A stretch of 11,854 nt of DNA. It comes from Chloroflexota bacterium (GTDB taxonomy: Bacteria > Chloroflexota > Limnocylindria > Limnocylindrales > CSP1-4). The stretch lies in NCBI GenBank assembly GCA_003158495.1, contig PMJT01000222.1:2331-14184 (forward strand), given 5' to 3'. Shown piece by piece: positions 6,385-11,854 of the stretch; the first letter of the stretch is position 1, and each line of letters opens with the position of its first letter. The translations under genes were made by a program, and so were the position numbers. A model generated the notes under the pieces. The model did not search any database. It worked only from the letters and a program-made list of their open reading frames with translations, and was not told the DNA's origin.

Positions 6385-6398
6385 AGAACGGCCGTTCT
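6385..6398. promoter_or_regulatory. Perfect palindrome matching the GAAC-N4-GTTC SOS (LexA) box
   Basis: AGAACGGCCGTTCT is a perfect 14-base palindrome whose core GAAC-GGCC-GTTC fits the LexA/DinR box known from Bacillus and Actinobacteria. It lies in the non-coding region upstream of the 122-residue gene at 6586 and touches the 12-base repeat array. It is about 60 bases upstream of the best -10 candidate, farther than typical repressor boxes, so a different dimeric regulator is possible. Confidence 0.4.
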
Positions 6399-6433
6399 GT
6401 GGAAAACTTGGTGGAAGACTTGGTGGAGAAAAC
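6398..6433 (+). repeat. 12-base tandem repeat, three units, first unit DnaA-box-like
   Basis: TGTGGAAAACTT (6398-6409), GGTGGAAGACTT (6410-6421) and GGTGGAGAAAAC (6422-6433) are three imperfect direct repeats with GTGGA at 6399, 6411 and 6423, an exact 12-base period. The reverse complement of 6398-6406 is TTTTCCACA, one base from the DnaA box TTATCCACA; the other units fit less well. In this upstream region the array is more likely a regulator-binding site than an origin, since no dnaA or dnaN is in the window. Confidence 0.6.
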
Positions 6434-6459
6434 CCCTTCCCGGCGGCCTCGACCCCGCC

Positions 6460-6465
6460 TAGCAT
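6460..6465 (+). promoter_or_regulatory. Possible -10 element for the 122-residue gene
   Basis: TAGCAT in the context CCTAGCATGCAT, about 120 bases before the start codon at 6586 and about 27 bases after the repeat array. It is the same hexamer as before the RDD gene. The -35 region (6437-6442, TTCCCG) is poor, which would suit an activated promoter. Confidence 0.3.
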
Positions 6466-6585
6466 GCATCCAACCTGCCGCGGAGGAGAAGCACGCGGGG
6501 GACCGGATCCCTTCCTGGACCGAGCCTGCGGTCCGTCACCAGGCATTGGAATCGGTGTGGGCACGCACGGAGGAGCGAGTAGCTG

Positions 6586-6954
6586 ATGGATTCGCGCAGG
6601 CGTCCCGAGGAACAAAGCCCCATTGACGGTGCTGTCGACTTCGTCCGGTTCTGCCATCGGCGCAGGCGCGTCGGCTGGCCGGAGTTGTACGACGAGATGT
6701 GCCACGTCGCCAGCCGCGGTCTGTATCACGGCTGGGGCTTTGGGGAGCTGGCGGAGCACGGCATCGCTTTCGGCCTGTCGGAGATGCCGCGGCTGGCCGG
6801 CCTGGTCGCCGAAGTCGTCAGTCATGACGTCGACCGGCGACCGCGCCTGGTGGTCGGCGTCATGGCGCCCGAAGCCCAGGGCGCTCGATCCGAAGCGATG
6901 GAGGTGCCGGAGGAGGCACTCCACGCCGGCGTCTTCATGGGAGCGGCGCGCTGA
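6586..6954 (+). CDS. Hypothetical protein, 122 residues
   Basis: I do not recognise a named family. ATG at 6586 has a strong GGAGGAG (6569-6575) ten bases upstream, and codon third positions are G/C-rich, so the gene is very likely real. The protein starts with a charged stretch (RRRPEEQ) and has a compact, probably helical core at about residues 13-80: GAVDFVRFCHRRRRVGWPELYDEMCHVA, then the Gly/aromatic-rich GLYHGWGFGELAEHGIAFGL, then SEMPRLAGLVAEVV. It has two cysteines (23, 39), no signal peptide and no membrane span. The tail (about 84-122) is less ordered. It stands alone behind a long upstream region with an SOS-box-like palindrome and a repeat array, so it may be under specific control. 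A DNA-damage role would be only a guess from that site. Confidence 0.75.
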   Translation: MDSRRRPEEQSPIDGAVDFVRFCHRRRRVGWPELYDEMCHVASRGLYHGWGFGELAEHGIAFGLSEMPRLAGLVAEVVSHDVDRRPRLVVGVMAPEAQGARSEAMEVPEEALHAGVFMGAAR

Positions 6955-6981
6955 GGAAGGGCGCGCCGCCGCCTTTGGCTC

Positions 6982-7008
6982 GGCCGGGCATGTCGGCCCC
7001 GCCCGGCC
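6982..7008. terminator. Hairpin between convergent genes (first)
   Basis: GGCCGGGC (6982-6989) pairs with GCCCGGCC (7001-7008), an 8-bp all-GC stem with an 11-base loop, 28 bases after the stop of the 122-residue gene. No T-run follows, so it may act as a weak or factor-assisted terminator for the plus-strand gene. Confidence 0.5.
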
Positions 7009-7029
7009 CAAGCCCCTGACACTCCTTGT

Positions 7030-7051
7030 GCTCGCCGTTCAGCCGGCGAGC
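7030..7051. terminator. Hairpin between convergent genes (second)
   Basis: GCTCGCCG (7030-7037) pairs with CGGCGAGC (7044-7051) around a 6-base loop. It is 43 bases beyond the stop of the minus-strand 75-residue gene and probably serves that transcript. No T-run is present on either strand. Confidence 0.5.
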
Positions 7052-7094
7052 GCCGCCGCAATCCGAATGGTGCGCCCCGAGCCCGAGGCCGAGG

Positions 7095-7322
7095 TCAGAC
7101 GCGGAGCTGGCGGCGGGCCATCTCGGCTTCGATCTGGCGCTCGGCCTCGACATACGTGTCGATGCGATCGCGCAGCTCGTTGGCCGTGGGCGTGTAGAGG
7201 TGGACCTGCTGCTGGAGGATGTAGCTCAGGCGCCGGCTCGACATTCGGACGTGGTCCAGGTTCTTCATCAGGACGAGCGGGTCCATCGCGGCAAGGTCGC
7301 TGGGTTCGTACATCAGCTTCAT
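7095..7322 (-). CDS. Hypothetical small helical protein, 75 residues
   Basis: No family recognised. The frame stays open to 7439, but I place the start at the ATG at 7322, giving 75 residues from MKLMYEPSDLAAMDP. The upstream extension is Pro/Arg-rich and loses coding character. The rest is rich in Leu, Arg, Glu and Gln and looks wholly helical: VLMKNLDHVRMSSRRLSYIL, then TANELRDRIDTYVEAERQIE, then a basic end (ARRQLRV). It has no cysteine, signal peptide or membrane span. No Shine-Dalgarno is present, but TACAAT lies six bases before the ATG, suggesting a leaderless transcript. It is 86 bases downstream of the methyltransferase on the same strand, but its own promoter-like sequence argues for independent expression. 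The heptad-like pattern would suit a coiled-coil or protein-binding role. Confidence 0.6.
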   Translation of the reverse strand: MKLMYEPSDLAAMDPLVLMKNLDHVRMSSRRLSYILQQQVHLYTPTANELRDRIDTYVEAERQIEAEMARRQLRV

Positions 7323-7334
7323 GCGTGGATTGTA
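7320..7334 (-). promoter_or_regulatory. Candidate leaderless -10 element for the 75-residue gene
   Basis: On the minus strand TACAAT (7334 to 7329) is followed by six bases and the ATG at 7322. The hexamer is close to the TATAAT consensus and stands out in this GC-rich sequence. The geometry matches that before the regulator at 931. The -35 region is not recognisable. Confidence 0.45.
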
Positions 7335-7408
7335 TTGGCCTTGCGGAGGGAGGTGGCGGCGACCCGCGCGCTGGGCCGTAGTCTGTGGTGGCGGCGGCGC
7401 CAGACGCC

Positions 7409-8929
7409 CTACAGGATGCGCGGCGAGCGAGGAGGCCACTCCCAGCCGATGGGGAGAGTGGCGCCGTTGATCGCCCGGCGGCGACCGGCCTCGCTCGTCG
7501 CCAGGATCAGGATTCGCTCCACCTTGGTGGCATGGCCGGCTTCGTCGCCCCAGAGCTTGGTCATCTTGCGGCCGGCGGCTACGTCGTCCATCGCGATCCC
7601 GGCGAGCCTGTAGCCCTCGGGCGCAGCGGCGAGTTCCCAGACCGATTCGGCCAGGCCGATGCCGCCGTTCGTCGGCCGGCCGCGGTCCATCTCCACGTCT
7701 CCGATGACGATGGCGATGACGGCGTCATCCGCCAGGGCGGTTCGCAGCCCGCGCAGGACCTCGCGCATGAAGACGAGATAGGCGTCGCGATGATGCGCGT
7801 CGTCCAGCAGGTCGTCGATCGCGGAAGCGTCGTAGCCGAGGAGCCAGAGGCGCAGCCAGTTGTAATAGCCGTACTTGACCACTCGCAGATAGGGTGGGGA
7901 AGTGACGACCAGACGGGCCCGCTCCGGTAGGCCACGGGCTCGCAGGGCCTCGCGCACTCGGACACCGGCGTCGCGCGCATCGCCGAGCAATGCGATGCCG
8001 CGGGCGGCGGGAAGAGGCTGACGGTACAGGCGGCGCAGCTTGTCGTCCAGCAGTGCGAAGACGTCGCGTTCGGGCGAGTGGAAGTCCGTCCGCTCGACGA
8101 AATCGCGGACGTAGCGCGGGGCCATGCTGAACGTATTCGGCATCACGGCCGAGAGGTAGCTGCCGCTCTTGCCGTGCAGGATGCCGGTCAAGGTCGCGAG
8201 GATGAAGCGGTCGGTTCGGTCGTCGGGGTCCAGGCCGGATCGCAGGAAGAGGAGTTGGGCCAGCGTTCGGGGGTGGAAAGCGAGGGCGACTTCAGCCGGG
8301 ACCGAGCCGCCGGGCCTGTTGGCGGCCGAATCGCTGCGTGCGCTCGTGCGGCTGCCCGCGTTCTGGCGGGACCCGTCGGCTATCGGCATGCTGGCCGGCC
8401 CGGGGACTTCGACATCGGGCGAGCCGGGGCTGGCGACTATTCTGCCCGCGAGAGTGTTCCACTCCTCGGCGGAGGCGGCCCAGGCGAGACGCAGCGACGC
8501 GACACGGGTCTTGATGTCCGCCTTCGTGGGCGGGTCAACCTTGGCCGCAGTCAGGATGTGCGCGAAGGGGTTCAGGTCGTTGCCGGCACCGATCCGGCCC
8601 TCGGCGCAGGCCTGGAGAGGCGTGGTGCCGCGGCCGCTGAACGGGTCCAGGACGACGTCTCCGGGGCGGGTGTAGCGGGCGATGAAAGCGTGGACGAGGC
8701 CGGCCGGGAAGCTCGCCAGGTAGGAGCACATGGGGTGGAAGCTGTGGCCCCAGAGCCGCTGCTGATCCTTCCATTCGGGCTCGATCGCCAGGTGGGGAAG
8801 TTCGGCTGGAAGCTGGAGGGCCAGCTGGCCATCGGTCGACGCCGGGCCGCCGCGAGTGGGTCGAACCAGGCGGACATCCGGCGCCGAAGGCGTCTCGAGG
8901 CCGTCGAGTTCGAGAGGGAGTGAAGCCAC
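7409..8929 (-). CDS. Solitary SAM-dependent DNA methyltransferase (N4-cytosine/N6-adenine type)
   Basis: A 506-residue amino-methyltransferase predicted to modify DNA on an exocyclic amine. A motif X-like stretch HPMCSYLASFPAGLVHAF (residues 65-82) leads into motif I VVLDPFSGRGTT (92-103, SAM binding), then NDLNP (117-121, likely motif II). Motif IV is TSPPY (343-347), followed by a conserved-looking aromatic run YGYYNWLRLWLLG. The order X-I-IV differs from the common beta-class order, in which SPPY comes first. Between motifs I and IV is a Pro/Ser/Gly-rich low-complexity segment (about 165-212) and a helical part that may hold the target-recognition region. GTG at 8929 follows GGAGG (8942 to 8938 on the minus strand). 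No endonuclease or specificity subunit gene is in view, so it looks solitary. An RNA substrate is less likely but not excluded. Confidence 0.85.
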   Translation of the reverse strand: MASLPLELDGLETPSAPDVRLVRPTRGGPASTDGQLALQLPAELPHLAIEPEWKDQQRLWGHSFHPMCSYLASFPAGLVHAFIARYTRPGDVVLDPFSGRGTTPLQACAEGRIGAGNDLNPFAHILTAAKVDPPTKADIKTRVASLRLAWAASAEEWNTLAGRIVASPGSPDVEVPGPASMPIADGSRQNAGSRTSARSDSAANRPGGSVPAEVALAFHPRTLAQLLFLRSGLDPDDRTDRFILATLTGILHGKSGSYLSAVMPNTFSMAPRYVRDFVERTDFHSPERDVFALLDDKLRRLYRQPLPAARGIALLGDARDAGVRVREALRARGLPERARLVVTSPPYLRVVKYGYYNWLRLWLLGYDASAIDDLLDDAHHRDAYLVFMREVLRGLRTALADDAVIAIVIGDVEMDRGRPTNGGIGLAESVWELAAAPEGYRLAGIAMDDVAAGRKMTKLWGDEAGHATKVERILILATSEAGRRRAINGATLPIGWEWPPRSPRIL

Positions 8930-8983
8930 AGGAACGACCTCCGAAGCGCAACCTTCTGGCGGACGGAACCGGGAAGAACGGAG

Positions 8984-8989
8984 AGTCTA
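8984..8989 (-). promoter_or_regulatory. Possible -10 element for methyltransferase gene
   Basis: On the minus strand GCTAGACTC contains TAGACT (8989 to 8984), about 55 bases before the GTG start. It resembles the other CTAG-containing -10 candidates in the window. The -35 is unclear. Confidence 0.35.
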
Positions 8990-9350
8990 GCACCGGCCAT
9001 GCCCGGCGACGAGAGTCCGGCGGCATGTTCGACGAGCTTGACCGCCAGCCGCGCCGGGGTCGTACTGCAATTGCCGAGGACGCCGTGTGGTGGCGCCGCG
9101 CTTGGCCCGGAAACGGTCGACGGGCCGCCGAAGCGGCCCGTCGGACCTGGACTGAGTGGCGCTTCCCAGTGGCTCCTCTAATGCAGACTATTGGGTATTG
9201 ATTGCGTCAGAAAGGGATCGGCGCAGCCAGGCGAGGGGCCGCCACGCGTCACCATCCAGAGGCTGATGGAACCGACATCCTCGCGCTGGCGTCTGAGCCG
9301 GGTCAGACGTTTTCGATGCCAGTCCAAGTTGTCAGACCCGGAGACCAACC
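8990..9350. other. Divergent non-coding region between methyltransferase and SIMPL-like gene
   Basis: No gene is supported. The stretch must hold the promoter of the SIMPL-like gene, and contains the strong hairpin at 9115-9147. A short direct repeat GTCAGAC occurs at 9302-9308 and 9331-9337 just before the SIMPL-like start. Plus-strand open frames here lack ribosome binding sites and protein-like composition. Confidence 0.5.
9115..9147. other. Strong hairpin in divergent intergenic region
   Basis: CGACGGGCCGC (9118-9128) pairs perfectly with GCGGCCCGTCG (9133-9143) around a CGAA loop, and GGT/ACC (9115-9117, 9145-9147) extends the stem past a bulged G. There is no T-run on either side. The position between divergent genes is not where a terminator is needed. 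It could be an orphan REP-like hairpin, part of a small RNA, or a protein-binding site. Confidence 0.55.
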
Positions 9351-10016
9351 ATGAACCCCAGCCCAACTCTTCGCCGGCCCACGATATTGCTGATCGTCTC
9401 CCTCGGCCTCGTTGCGGTTACGGCCCTCGCGATCGGCTGGACTGCCGGCGCGGTGGCTGCATCGAGCGGCTCACGTGCGGCCACGCTGAGCGCCGCTTCC
9501 AGCCCTGTCGGTGCCGATACCCCTGGGGCTCCCGGCGCGGGCGTGACCCTGCCCCAGGCGGCCGGCGGCACCACGACCTCGAGCATGGCTGCCTCGATTG
9601 CTTATCCCGTGCCCGGCTACAACTCTCTGGGTGTGGCGCCCGAGGGGACCATCCTGGTCCAGGGCACCGCGACTGCGGCCATGAAGGCCGATGGTTCCGA
9701 CAAGGCGGCGGCTCTGAAGAAGGCCAGCGACTCGGCCCTGGCCGATGCCCATTCCCAGGCCCTCGCGGCCGCGGCCTCAATGGGCGTACAGCTCGCGGGT
9801 ATCTACTCGGTCAGCATCGCTTCCAGCACGAGCTACATTTACGCGACGCCTGATTGTGGGATCGCCCCGCCCGTGCCGGGTGCCCAAGCTGGCTCCACCA
9901 GATCGGCTGGAAGCGCGCCGCTCAGTTCGCCGACGGTCTGTCCCGTGGTGGGGACACCCACGGCCACGTCATCCGAGCTGATAGTGACCCTGGTCGTCGC
10001 CTACAAATACGCATAG
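9351..10016 (+). CDS. Membrane-anchored SIMPL-like (DUF541) domain protein, short form
   Basis: A 221-residue protein. One hydrophobic segment at residues 11-37 is an N-terminal anchor or signal peptide, followed by an Ala/Gly/Ser/Thr/Pro-rich linker to about residue 95. Residues 96-160 resemble the SIMPL domain: PEGTILVQGTATAAMKAD as the opening strand, then a helix of repeated A-DA-A units (SALADAHSQALAAAASMG), then GVQLAGIYSVSIASS; the closing strand SSELIVTLVVAYKYA ends the protein. Usual SIMPL proteins are longer with two such units, so this looks like a half-length or degenerate member. An insert at about 161-207 contains the only two cysteines (169, 197), which could form an extracellular disulfide. 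ATG at 9351 follows GGAG (9340-9343). Family function is poorly defined; an envelope role is inferred. Confidence 0.65.
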   Translation: MNPSPTLRRPTILLIVSLGLVAVTALAIGWTAGAVAASSGSRAATLSAASSPVGADTPGAPGAGVTLPQAAGGTTTSSMAASIAYPVPGYNSLGVAPEGTILVQGTATAAMKADGSDKAAALKKASDSALADAHSQALAAAASMGVQLAGIYSVSIASSTSYIYATPDCGIAPPVPGAQAGSTRSAGSAPLSSPTVCPVVGTPTATSSELIVTLVVAYKYA

Positions 10017-10092
10017 ACCTGGGGCGCTCACAACGAGCGGGCCGGCCACGTCTCTAGCTCGCGCCCTTGGGGTGATCTGGCCGGCTGAGCGG

Positions 10093-10123
10093 CGCGGCAT
10101 CCTTCCTCAGGACGAATGCCGCG
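10093..10123 (+). terminator. Hairpin after SIMPL-like gene
   Basis: CGCGGCAT (10093-10100) pairs with ATGCCGCG (10116-10123), with a further TCCT/AGGA (10100-10103, 10109-10112) inner stem possible. It is 77 bases after the stop and lacks a T-run, so termination is plausible but unproven. Confidence 0.4.
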
Positions 10124-10224
10124 ATCAAGCGATCGTGATGGACGACCGTAGAGGCGTAGCGTCAGATGGGTCGTCAATGTCCGTTGCAAGGGGCGCGGCA
10201 TAGAGTCGTGGGAGGTGGAGGCCC

Positions 10225-10482
10225 ATGACCGATCCGACTCTGACAGTTCACAGGTTCGGCGCTGCAGAGAGTGTCGTGACGTTTGAGTGGTCCAAGCTCC
10301 ATGTCCACATCGTCACTCCAGAGCCGCTCTCTTCCGAGCAGGTCCTGACGATCAACCGGGTGCTGCCGAAGATCGCGAGCGTCGGACAGTTCGCCGACAT
10401 GCTGGGCATGGTCCTCGGTCGATCCGTCCGGATCAGGACCGAGCGTCCGTCGCCGGACATCAGGCTCGAAGTGGGGCGATAA
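10225..10482 (+). CDS. Hypothetical protein, 85 residues
   Basis: No family recognised. ATG at 10225 is preceded by GGAGGTGGAGG (10211-10221), which supplies a Shine-Dalgarno at good spacing, and codon third positions are mostly G/C. The protein begins with probable beta strands (TLTVHRFG, SVVTFEWSKLHVHIV) and then a helical middle (SSEQVLTINRVLPKIASVGQFADMLGMVLG) and a final strand (SVRIRTERPSPDIRLEV). It has no signal peptide, membrane span or cysteine, so a small cytoplasmic alpha/beta protein is likely. A TAGAGT hexamer at 10201-10206 is a possible but poorly placed -10. It stands alone, with no terminator seen after it. It could still be a chance open frame, though the ribosome binding site argues against that. 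Confidence 0.55.
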   Translation: MTDPTLTVHRFGAAESVVTFEWSKLHVHIVTPEPLSSEQVLTINRVLPKIASVGQFADMLGMVLGRSVRIRTERPSPDIRLEVGR

Positions 10483-10701
10483 GCGCGTCTGCTGAGGCTC
10501 CTCGGGCACGATCAGTGCGTCACGTGTCGGCTCGTAGATCAAGGTCGCAGGACGACCGTTCGACGACTTCACGGTTGACCCAATTGGTACCGACTGCGTA
10601 CTTCGCGGCGAGCTTCGGGAGCGGTCCGCCCGTTGGGCATCGCCGCGCTGTTCACTTCCCAATCGGCTAGGCCGGCCGGTTAAGCTGATGGCGTAACGCC
10701 A
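10483..10701. other. Non-coding stretch between small hypothetical gene and cupin leader
   Basis: I see no supported gene here. A minus-strand open frame runs through it and on across the antisense of the 85-residue gene, but has no ribosome binding site or recognisable domain. TAAGCT at 10681-10686 is a weak -10 candidate for the cupin transcript. Confidence 0.4.
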
Positions 10702-10748
10702 GTCCGTTCGGGGCCCCTTTGCCTGGCCCCATCGGGCTGCCGACGGAC
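10702..10748 (+). promoter_or_regulatory. Structured 5' leader of the cupin gene
   Basis: GTCCGT-T-CGG (10702-10711) pairs with CCG-ACGGAC (10740-10748) leaving one bulged T. An inner GGGGCC (10710-10715) / GGCCCC (10725-10730) hairpin is nested inside, sharing two bases with the outer stem. The element ends 12 bases before the AAGGGG ribosome binding site (10761-10766), so it could influence translation. I do not recognise a known riboswitch. Confidence 0.45.
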
Positions 10749-10772
10749 CGGCTTGGGCCGAAGGGGTGAGAA

Positions 10773-11150
10773 ATGCCGTTCAACGAGGACATAGTCAAAC
10801 TGGCGAAGGCCAATACCTATTTCCGGGAGGTCCTGGCTACCGGGCAGCACACTCAGGTCGTGGTGATGAGCATCCCGCCGGGCGGTGACATCGGCGAGGA
10901 AGTCCACGATGACGTGGACCAGGTGCTTGTCTTCGTTGTTGGCGAAGGGCAAGCCATCCTGGACGGTAAAGCGAGTGCGGTCTCGGTGGGCCGCCTGGTC
11001 CATGTACCGGCCGGCATGCGCCACAACTTCGTCAACACGGGCGAGATCAACCTGCGCCTCTACACGATCTACGCTCCGCCTGAGCACAAGCCGGGCACGA
11101 TCCACAAGACCAAGGCTGAAGCCGACGCGGCCCACGAAGCTGAGCAGTGA
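10773..11150 (+). CDS. Single-domain cupin protein
   Basis: A 125-residue protein consisting of one cupin (cupin_2) barrel. The first cupin motif appears as PGGDIGEEVHDDVDQVLVFVVGEGQAILDG (residues 36-65). His45 and Gln50 sit at metal-ligand positions; the second His of the classical HxH is Asp47 here. The second motif is GRLVHVPAGMRHNFVNTG (73-90) with His84 as ligand. The C-terminus has YAPPEHKPGTIHKTKAEAD (100-118), a tail I associate with small cupins often labelled mannose-6-phosphate isomerase-like; that label is not evidence of isomerase activity. Length and both motifs indicate an intact gene. ATG at 10773 is six bases after AAGGGG (10761-10766). It is convergent with the chemotaxis receptor gene and appears to be a single-gene unit with a structured leader. 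Confidence 0.88.
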   Translation: MPFNEDIVKLAKANTYFREVLATGQHTQVVVMSIPPGGDIGEEVHDDVDQVLVFVVGEGQAILDGKASAVSVGRLVHVPAGMRHNFVNTGEINLRLYTIYAPPEHKPGTIHKTKAEADAAHEAEQ

Positions 11151-11172
11151 GGACCCGGCCCCTCACGTGATT

Positions 11173-11189
11173 GCGCCTGTTGCGGGCGC
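11173..11189. terminator. Weak hairpin between convergent cupin and MCP genes
   Basis: GCGCC (11173-11177) and GGCGC (11185-11189) form a 5-bp stem with a 7-base loop in the 50-base gap between the two stops. It is the only terminator-like structure there; no T-run is present. Confidence 0.25.
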
Positions 11190-11200
11190 CGACGGCCAGA

Positions 11201-11854
11201 CTAGGCCGCTCGACTTCGCGGTTCGAGGGGCTTCGACAGAACGGAGCCGAGCCGACTCGTGCCCATTTTGATGGCCGTTGGGGCGCTGTCGGCGCTGTCC
11301 CGAATCTGGAACCTCGCCACGAGTTCATCGAGCGAGGCGGCCATCCTCGCGAGGCTGGCGGCCGACGCAACGACCTCTTCGATCTGGGCGCTCATCTCCT
11401 CAGTCGCCGCACTGACCTCTTCGGCTGCAGCCGAGTTCTCTTCGGATACCGCCGCAATGGACTCGACAGCGTGGGCCACCGTGCCCGCGCCGGCTGTCAT
11501 GCGGCCGGCAGCCTCGTTGGTCTGGGCGGCAATGCCGGCGATGGCGTCGGATGCCGATACCACGTCGATCGTGGCATCGTGGATCGAGCGGATCGCGGCG
11601 AACACGTCTTCGAGAGCCACATCGCGGGCGTCCGCGGCAGTGCTGATGTCTCTGAGGGCATCGGCGGACTGTCGGGCAAGGCCGGACCCGGCGTCTACCT
11701 TGGATGCGCTGGACTCCATGGCCTCGACTGCCTTGTGAGTTTCGCGCTGGACCTCGTCGATCAGAGTCGCGATCTCCTTGGTGGCGCGGCTCGAGCGTTC
11801 GGCGAGCTTTCGAACCTCGTCGGCGACCACGGCGAAGCCCTTGCCCTGTTCGCC
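11201..11854 (-). CDS. Methyl-accepting chemotaxis protein, C-terminal signalling part (partial)
   Basis: The visible 217 residues are the C-terminal half of an MCP cytoplasmic domain; the N-terminus lies beyond the right edge. The first visible residues, GEQGKGFAVVADEVRKLAERS, are the conserved hairpin tip that contacts CheA and CheW. They are followed by the descending coiled-coil arm: ATKEIATLIDEVQRETHKAVEAME, then a long Ala/Ser/Glu heptad stretch. EENSAAAEEVSAATEEMSAQIEEV is typical of the methylation-helix segment. The protein ends in a short basic tail (LSKPLEPRSRAA) with no obvious CheR/CheB-tethering pentapeptide. The sensory domain, and so the ligand, cannot be seen. The reading frame is intact throughout. 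No other chemotaxis gene is in the window. Confidence 0.95.
   Translation of the reverse strand, partial: GEQGKGFAVVADEVRKLAERSSRATKEIATLIDEVQRETHKAVEAMESSASKVDAGSGLARQSADALRDISTAADARDVALEDVFAAIRSIHDATIDVVSASDAIAGIAAQTNEAAGRMTAGAGTVAHAVESIAAVSEENSAAAEEVSAATEEMSAQIEEVVASAASLARMAASLDELVARFQIRDSADSAPTAIKMGTSRLGSVLSKPLEPRSRAA

Noticed and set aside
6398..6433. Replication origin
   Set aside because: Only one good DnaA-box-like site, no AT-rich unwinding stretch and no dnaA, dnaN or parAB genes nearby.
6399..6626. Plus-strand frame starting GTG at 6399 through the 12-base repeats
   Set aside because: The VENLVEDLVEK start is a product of the repeats, there is no ribosome binding site, and it overlaps the better supported gene at 6586 in another frame.
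7095..8929. Restriction-modification or other defence module
   Set aside because: Only a methyltransferase and a 75-residue helical protein are present. No nuclease motif, specificity subunit, helicase or ATPase is visible, and the flanking genes are ordinary.
8920..9201. Plus-strand frame antisense to the methyltransferase start and beyond
   Set aside because: No ribosome binding site, Arg-rich chance composition, and it spans the strong hairpin at 9115-9147.
10174..10662. Minus-strand frame of 162 codons
   Set aside because: No ribosome binding site or domain. It lies antisense to the 85-residue gene, which has a good Shine-Dalgarno. A short piece (around 10490-10580) looks faintly protein-like but could not be assigned to any family.

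Overview
This window comes from a GC-rich bacterial chromosome. Coding third positions are strongly G/C, start codons are mixed ATG and GTG, and Shine-Dalgarno sites are AAGGAG/GGAGG-like. Gene content and protein style would fit an environmental Chloroflexota lineage: a DUF1015 protein, a predicted Fe-S regulator of the SufR/ArsR group, a sugar-type solute-binding protein, an RDD membrane protein and an MCP. That placement is only a weak inference, and an actinobacterial-like host is not excluded. I see no insertion sequence, integrase, phage gene or CRISPR array.

Layout. At 47-931 (minus) lies a winged-helix regulator with four conserved-looking cysteines. It is divergent from a DUF1015 gene (1144-2463) followed by an alpha/beta-hydrolase-fold gene (2515-3396); these two probably form an operon. 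A tRNA-Glu(CTC) gene with its own promoter and a strong intrinsic terminator follows (3489-3615). Next come an extracellular solute-binding protein with no transporter partners (3769-5277) and an RDD protein with a Pro/Gly/Tyr repeat tail (5463-6143). A non-coding stretch of about 440 bases (6144-6585) holds a terminator, a perfect palindrome matching the GAAC-N4-GTTC SOS-box pattern and a 12-base tandem repeat, ahead of an unrecognised 122-residue gene (6586-6954). Convergent to it are a 75-residue unknown (7095-7322) and a solitary DNA methyltransferase (7409-8929), both minus. Divergent from the methyltransferase, across about 420 non-coding bases with a strong hairpin, is a membrane-anchored SIMPL-like protein (9351-10016). 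Then come a small unknown (10225-10482), a cupin with a structured leader (10773-11150), and the C-terminal half of a chemotaxis receptor entering from the right edge on the minus strand (11201-11854).

The genes do not form one obvious pathway. The region reads as ordinary accessory and housekeeping chromosome, mostly single-gene units separated by hairpins. The points most worth a second look are: the hydrolase whose nucleophile serine is glycine (residue 124); the SOS-box-like palindrome plus repeat array before an uncharacterised gene; the solitary methyltransferase with motif order X-I-IV; the orphan, non-lipoprotein binding protein; and two genes whose -10-like hexamers lie 6-7 bases before the start codon, suggesting leaderless transcripts. 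I did not find convincing evidence of a new multi-gene system.
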